NCBI RefSeq assembly: GCF_002943415.1
Contig: NZ_PTQZ01000034.1
Span: forward strand, 1-11,425
DNA from: Amnimonas aquatica
GTDB taxonomy: Bacteria; Pseudomonadota; Gammaproteobacteria; Pseudomonadales; Moraxellaceae
Length of the DNA stretch: 11,425 nucleotides
Direction of reading: 5' to 3'
Under the pieces are notes generated by a model. The model searched no databases, had not been told where the DNA came from, and saw only the letters and a program-made list of their open reading frames with translations. Of this stretch, positions 8,799 through 11,425 are shown one piece after another; positions within the stretch are counted from its first letter, which is position 1, and each line of letters begins with the position of its first letter. The position numbers and the translations under genes were made by a program.

Positions 8799-9986
8799 TC
8801 AGTCAGCCTTGCGGAACGCCACCACGTTGCTCGGCGGCGCCAGGTCGGGGCGCAGGAACTCGCGCAGCTCGACTTCCCGCGCCTGCGCATCGGCGTAGCC
8901 GAGGTCCATCAGCGCCTGCGCGTAGGGTGCCTCGAACAGCAGGTAGCTGAGCAGGTTGGAACCGGCGCGCTTGAACATGCCGGAGCCGCGCACGAAGAAG
9001 CGGATGGAGCGCGGCAGGGTGTGGGCGTAGCGCGCCGCCAGTTCCTCGATGCGTGAAATCGGCGGCGCCAGCACCATGTACTGCACCGGCCGCAGCAGGG
9101 TCGAGGCCTCGCTGGGCAGCAGGCTGACGGTCTGGTTGATGCGGTGCAGGCGCTCCAGGTCCATCTCCAGGCTGTCCACGAACGAGCTGCTCATGATGTG
9201 GCCGATGATCTGCGCCAGGCTCGGGTAGCCGCTGGTCATGCGCCGGCCCTGGCTGCCGCCGGAAGCACCGGAGCCGATCACCAGGATGCGCCGTGCACCG
9301 AGATGCAGCGCCGGGCTCACCGGCGCCAGCTGGCGCAGGGCGCCGTCGCCGTAGTATTCGCCGTCCAGCTCCACCGCCGGGAACAGCAGCGGAATGGCGC
9401 TGGAGGCCATGAGGTGGTTGATGCCCAGTTCGCAGCGATGCCCGCGTCGCCGTGCCCGGCCCCAGTCCTCGAGATCGCTGTCGCCCTGGTAGAAGCTCAC
9501 CGAGTCGCCGCGCGTGTAGCTGCAGGCGGTGATGCACAGCGCCCGCAGGTGTCCGGCCTGTATCGAGGCCGGCAGCCGTTGCAGGTCCAGCGAGCGCGTC
9601 AGCAGGGCGGCCAGCGGCTGGTTGTCCAGCAGCGACACCGGCGCGGTCTTGTTGAACAGGCCGAGGCTGAGGTTGCTGAGCCAGCGGATGGCGCTGCTCA
9701 GCACGCCGGGCCAGTCGGTGCGGTAGACCTGGGAGCTGTCGAAGTTGCTCCAGACCTCGCGCAGATGCTCCACGCCCTCCTGGAAGCAGGCGGCGTGGAC
9801 GGCGAGGTTGGCGGCGTTGAGCGCGCCCGCGGAGGTGCCGCAGATGATCGGGAAGGGATTGCCGCAGGCGGGCGGCATCATGTCGGCGATGGCCTGCAGC
9901 ACGCCCACCTGATAAGCGGCGCGCGCGCCGCCGCCGGACAGCACCAGCGCCGTGGCGCCGGGGAGGGGAGATGCGGGTGCCTGCAT
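8799..9986 (-). CDS. Patatin-like phospholipase family protein
   Basis: The 395-residue product has the complete patatin Ser-Asp dyad: oxyanion-hole loop SGGGARAAYQ (17-26), nucleophile elbow GTSAG (50-54; Ser52) and the DGA motif (Asp214-Ala216). MASSAIPLLFPAV (193-205) is the usual segment before DGA. Residues from about 240 to 395 form a C-terminal region beyond the minimal catalytic domain, which I do not recognise. The family hydrolyses acyl esters of phospholipids or neutral lipids; the substrate here is unknown. No signal peptide or membrane segment is clear, so it is probably cytoplasmic or peripheral to the membrane. The ATG at 9986 has GAGG 8 bases upstream. It stands alone in its direction, converging on tesB and divergent from the ABC importer. 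There is no adjacent effector-immunity or secretion gene, so a housekeeping lipase role is more likely than a toxin. Confidence 0.92.
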   Translation of the reverse strand: MQAPASPLPGATALVLSGGGARAAYQVGVLQAIADMMPPACGNPFPIICGTSAGALNAANLAVHAACFQEGVEHLREVWSNFDSSQVYRTDWPGVLSSAIRWLSNLSLGLFNKTAPVSLLDNQPLAALLTRSLDLQRLPASIQAGHLRALCITACSYTRGDSVSFYQGDSDLEDWGRARRRGHRCELGINHLMASSAIPLLFPAVELDGEYYGDGALRQLAPVSPALHLGARRILVIGSGASGGSQGRRMTSGYPSLAQIIGHIMSSSFVDSLEMDLERLHRINQTVSLLPSEASTLLRPVQYMVLAPPISRIEELAARYAHTLPRSIRFFVRGSGMFKRAGSNLLSYLLFEAPYAQALMDLGYADAQAREVELREFLRPDLAPPSNVVAFRKAD

Positions 9987-10005
9987 GCCTGTGCCCTCGT
10001 GTCAG

Positions 10006-10028
10006 GGCCGGCGTGCATGGCGCCGGCC
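10006..10028. repeat. GC-rich hairpin in the patatin/ABC-importer divergent spacer
   Basis: GGCCGGCG (10006-10013) and CGCCGGCC (10021-10028) are perfect 8-base inverted arms around a 7-base loop. The structure lies 20 bases upstream of the patatin start, so in that transcript it would be a stable stem just before the ribosome site GAGG. It could limit translation or serve as a protein site; nothing in the sequence decides. Confidence 0.5.
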
Positions 10029-10060
10029 TCCATGTCTCCGACTTTCCCCCGCTTTCAGCG

Positions 10061-10072
10061 GGCTTGCAAGCC
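10061..10072. promoter_or_regulatory. 12-base palindrome, possible operator
   Basis: GGCTTGCAAGCC is a perfect palindrome in the middle of the divergent spacer, about 30 bases upstream of the candidate importer -35. Its left arm overlaps the right arm of a small hairpin (CCCGC 10048-10052, GCGGG 10058-10062). It lacks the length and A+T content of a Fur box. It could bind an unknown regulator of either gene, or be chance. Confidence 0.25.
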
Positions 10073-10101
10073 TGCCGCGGTCGGTTGCTGTCTGCTTTCG
10101 G

Positions 10102-10130
10102 TGGACCTCTTGTAACCGGGCGCCTATGCT
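10102..10130 (+). promoter_or_regulatory. Candidate sigma70 promoter for the ABC importer
   Basis: TGGACC (10102-10107) and TATGCT (10125-10130) each match 4 of 6 consensus bases and are exactly 17 bases apart. Transcription would start near 10137, giving a leader of about 20 bases that still includes the GGAG ribosome site at 10141-10144. Such a short leader leaves no room for a riboswitch downstream of this promoter. Confidence 0.4.
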
Positions 10131-10156
10131 GTGCCGATCCGGAGCGGAACCCCTGC

Positions 10157-11113
10157 ATGTCACGCTTTCACTCGCCGAGCTCTGCTTTCCTGCAGGGCGT
10201 CCTGCTTTTCGCGTTGGCGGCCTGCCTGTCCGCCTGGGCGCTCCGGGCCGGCTTGCCGGCCGGGCCGCAGGCGGCGGACATCATCTGGCAGCTGCGTCTG
10301 CCGCGTCTCCTGCTGGCGCTGGTGTCCGGCGCCGCGCTGGCGCTTGCCGGACTCTGGCTGCAGACCCTGTTCCGCCATGCCCTGGTCGAGCCCGGCCTGC
10401 TCGGCGTCAGCACCGGCGCCGGACTGGCCGCCGTGCTCTCCCTGCTGCTCTGGCAGGACCTGATCTGGCTCATGCCGCTGGCTGCCTTCGCCGGCGCCGG
10501 CCTGTCGCTGCTGCTGGTGCTGGCGCTGGCGCGCCGCTACCAGCTGCAGCCCGAGGCGCTGCTGCTGGTCGGCATCGCGCTCAATGCCCTGCTGGCGGCG
10601 GGCACCCAATTGCTGCTCATCCTGGGACCGGACATCAGTCTGCGTGCCGGCAGCTTCTGGCTCATGGGCAGCTTCGCCTATGCCGAGTGGCGCTGGTTGC
10701 TGCCCGGCATGGCACTGGTGCTGGTGCTCATGGCCTGGGGGCTGCGCCGGGCGTCATCTTTCGATCTCTGGCTGCTGGGCGAGCGCGAGGCCGGCCTGCT
10801 CGGCCTGCCGGTGCCGCGTTTCCGGCGCCAGGTGATCTGGGGCAGCGCGCTGCTGGTGGCGGTGGCGGTGGCCCAGGCCGGCAGCGTGGCCTTCATCGGC
10901 CTCATGGCGCCGCACATCGCGGCCCGACTGACCGGTTGCCAGCATGCCCGCCTGATGCCCGTGGCCATGCTCGTCGGCGGCTTGCTGGCGGTCTTCGCCG
11001 ATACCCTTGCGCGTACCCTGCTGGCGCCGCTGGAGCTGCCGGTGGGTGTCATGACGGCCCTGCTGGGAGCGCCGTTCTTCCTGTTCGTGCTGCATCGGCG
11101 GTGGCGGGCATGA
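10157..11113 (+). CDS. ABC importer permease, BtuC/FecCD family (cobalamin or iron-siderophore type)
   Basis: The 318-residue product is almost wholly hydrophobic, as expected for a BtuC-type permease with about ten membrane helices. Segments shared with E. coli BtuC are LRLPR (46-50), EPGLLGVSTGAG (78-89), the short FAYAEWR (173-179) where BtuC has a D-W-R, FIGLMAPHIAARL (246-258; the loop that contacts the ATPase), and LPVGVMTALLGAPFF (294-308). BtuC-like permeases form a homodimer in the inner membrane and import vitamin B12, haem or ferric siderophores from a periplasmic binding protein. It looks closer to BtuC than to the siderophore permeases I recall, but the family crosses substrates, so no gene symbol is given. 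The ATG at 10157 has GGAG 12 bases upstream; a longer frame from 9971 lacks family sequence. The ATPase gene follows with an ATGA overlap. Confidence 0.92.
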   Translation: MSRFHSPSSAFLQGVLLFALAACLSAWALRAGLPAGPQAADIIWQLRLPRLLLALVSGAALALAGLWLQTLFRHALVEPGLLGVSTGAGLAAVLSLLLWQDLIWLMPLAAFAGAGLSLLLVLALARRYQLQPEALLLVGIALNALLAAGTQLLLILGPDISLRAGSFWLMGSFAYAEWRWLLPGMALVLVLMAWGLRRASSFDLWLLGEREAGLLGLPVPRFRRQVIWGSALLVAVAVAQAGSVAFIGLMAPHIAARLTGCQHARLMPVAMLVGGLLAVFADTLARTLLAPLELPVGVMTALLGAPFFLFVLHRRWRA

Positions 11114-11425
11114 GCGGCCTCGATATCGCCGCGCAGCCTCTGCGCAATCCGGCCGGCGAGGTGGTGCTGACCCTGCCGGCGCTGTCCTTGGCGGCCGGGG
11201 AGCGCTGGGCGGTGCTGGGGCCGAACGGTGCCGGCAAGAGCACTTTCCTGCGTCATTGCGCCGGCCATGATCCGCGCCGGCATGACAGCGGCACCGCGTC
11301 CGCATGGCAGTGGCAGGGCCGGCCGCTGCCGCTCTGGCACGATGCTGGCTGGGCCCGGGTCCGCGCTTTCCTGCCGCAGCAGCACCAGCTGTCCGCACCG
11401 CTCAGCGTGCATGCCCTGCTGCGCA
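11110..11425 (+). CDS. ABC importer ATP-binding protein (BtuD/FepC/HmuV type), N-terminal part, cut by window edge
   Basis: The first 105 codons are in the window. Walker A GPNGAGKST (37-45) follows a short strand-rich start, and the Q-loop lies in FLPQQHQ (87-93), a form common in BtuD, FepC and HmuV-type ATPases. The signature LSGGE, Walker B and switch histidine are beyond the edge. It would drive the permease encoded immediately upstream: the ATG overlaps the permease TGA as ATGA, so the two are probably translated in a fixed ratio. No periplasmic binding protein or TonB receptor gene is visible; they may follow to the right. The overlap, Walker A and reading frame to the edge make the call firm; the substrate is open. 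Confidence 0.9.
   Translation, partial: MSGLDIAAQPLRNPAGEVVLTLPALSLAAGERWAVLGPNGAGKSTFLRHCAGHDPRRHDSGTASAWQWQGRPLPLWHDAGWARVRAFLPQQHQLSAPLSVHALLR

Noticed and set aside
5390..8950. A 1186-codon open frame on the plus strand across plsB and tesB
   Set aside because: It is antisense to plsB, then runs out of frame through tesB, two genes with clear motifs. Its translation is rich in Gln, His, Val and Ala without any domain, as expected where G+C-rich third positions remove stops from the opposite strand.

Overview
The window is a dense, G+C-rich chromosomal segment. Gene content (yoaA, tsaB, uppP, rsmJ, plsB, tesB) and the closeness of several products to their Escherichia coli relatives point to a gammaproteobacterium. 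I cannot place it at genus level. No tRNA, rRNA, insertion sequence, CRISPR array or phage gene is visible, and no stretch longer than about 170 bases lacks a gene. It reads as core chromosome, not as an accessory island.

Left part (1-5184). The 5' end of an RluA-type pseudouridine synthase gene runs leftward off the edge from a GTG at 196. Divergent from it is a tight rightward operon-like run: yoaA (iron-sulfur DNA helicase), tsaB (tRNA t6A37 factor), a FadM/YbgC-like hotdog thioesterase, uppP (undecaprenyl-diphosphatase) and rsmJ (16S rRNA m2G1516 methyltransferase). Gaps run from a 4-base ATGA overlap to 8 bases, so translational coupling is likely. The run joins DNA repair, tRNA and rRNA modification, and recycling of the cell-wall lipid carrier.

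Middle (5219-8774). plsB (glycerol-3-phosphate acyltransferase) converges on rsmJ and is divergent from tesB (acyl-CoA thioesterase II). The 157-base plsB/tesB divergent region holds the most striking non-coding structure in the window: a nested inverted repeat at 7821-7860, with a perfect 20-base palindrome inside 7-base outer arms, flanked by T-rich runs on both strands. PlsB consumes acyl-CoA for phospholipid synthesis and TesB hydrolyses it, so a shared control site would make sense. That link is inference.

Right part (8799-11425). A patatin-like phospholipase gene converges on tesB. Divergent from it is an ABC importer of the BtuC/FecCD class: a complete permease gene and, overlapping by ATGA, the first 105 codons of its ATPase, cut by the window edge. 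The 170-base divergent spacer has a strong GC hairpin, a 12-base palindrome and a plausible sigma70 promoter, but no recognisable cobalamin riboswitch.

Five of the ten genes act on lipids or acyl thioesters (thioesterase, UppP, PlsB, TesB, patatin). I found no convincing undescribed multi-gene system. The best leads are regulatory structures in the two divergent spacers.
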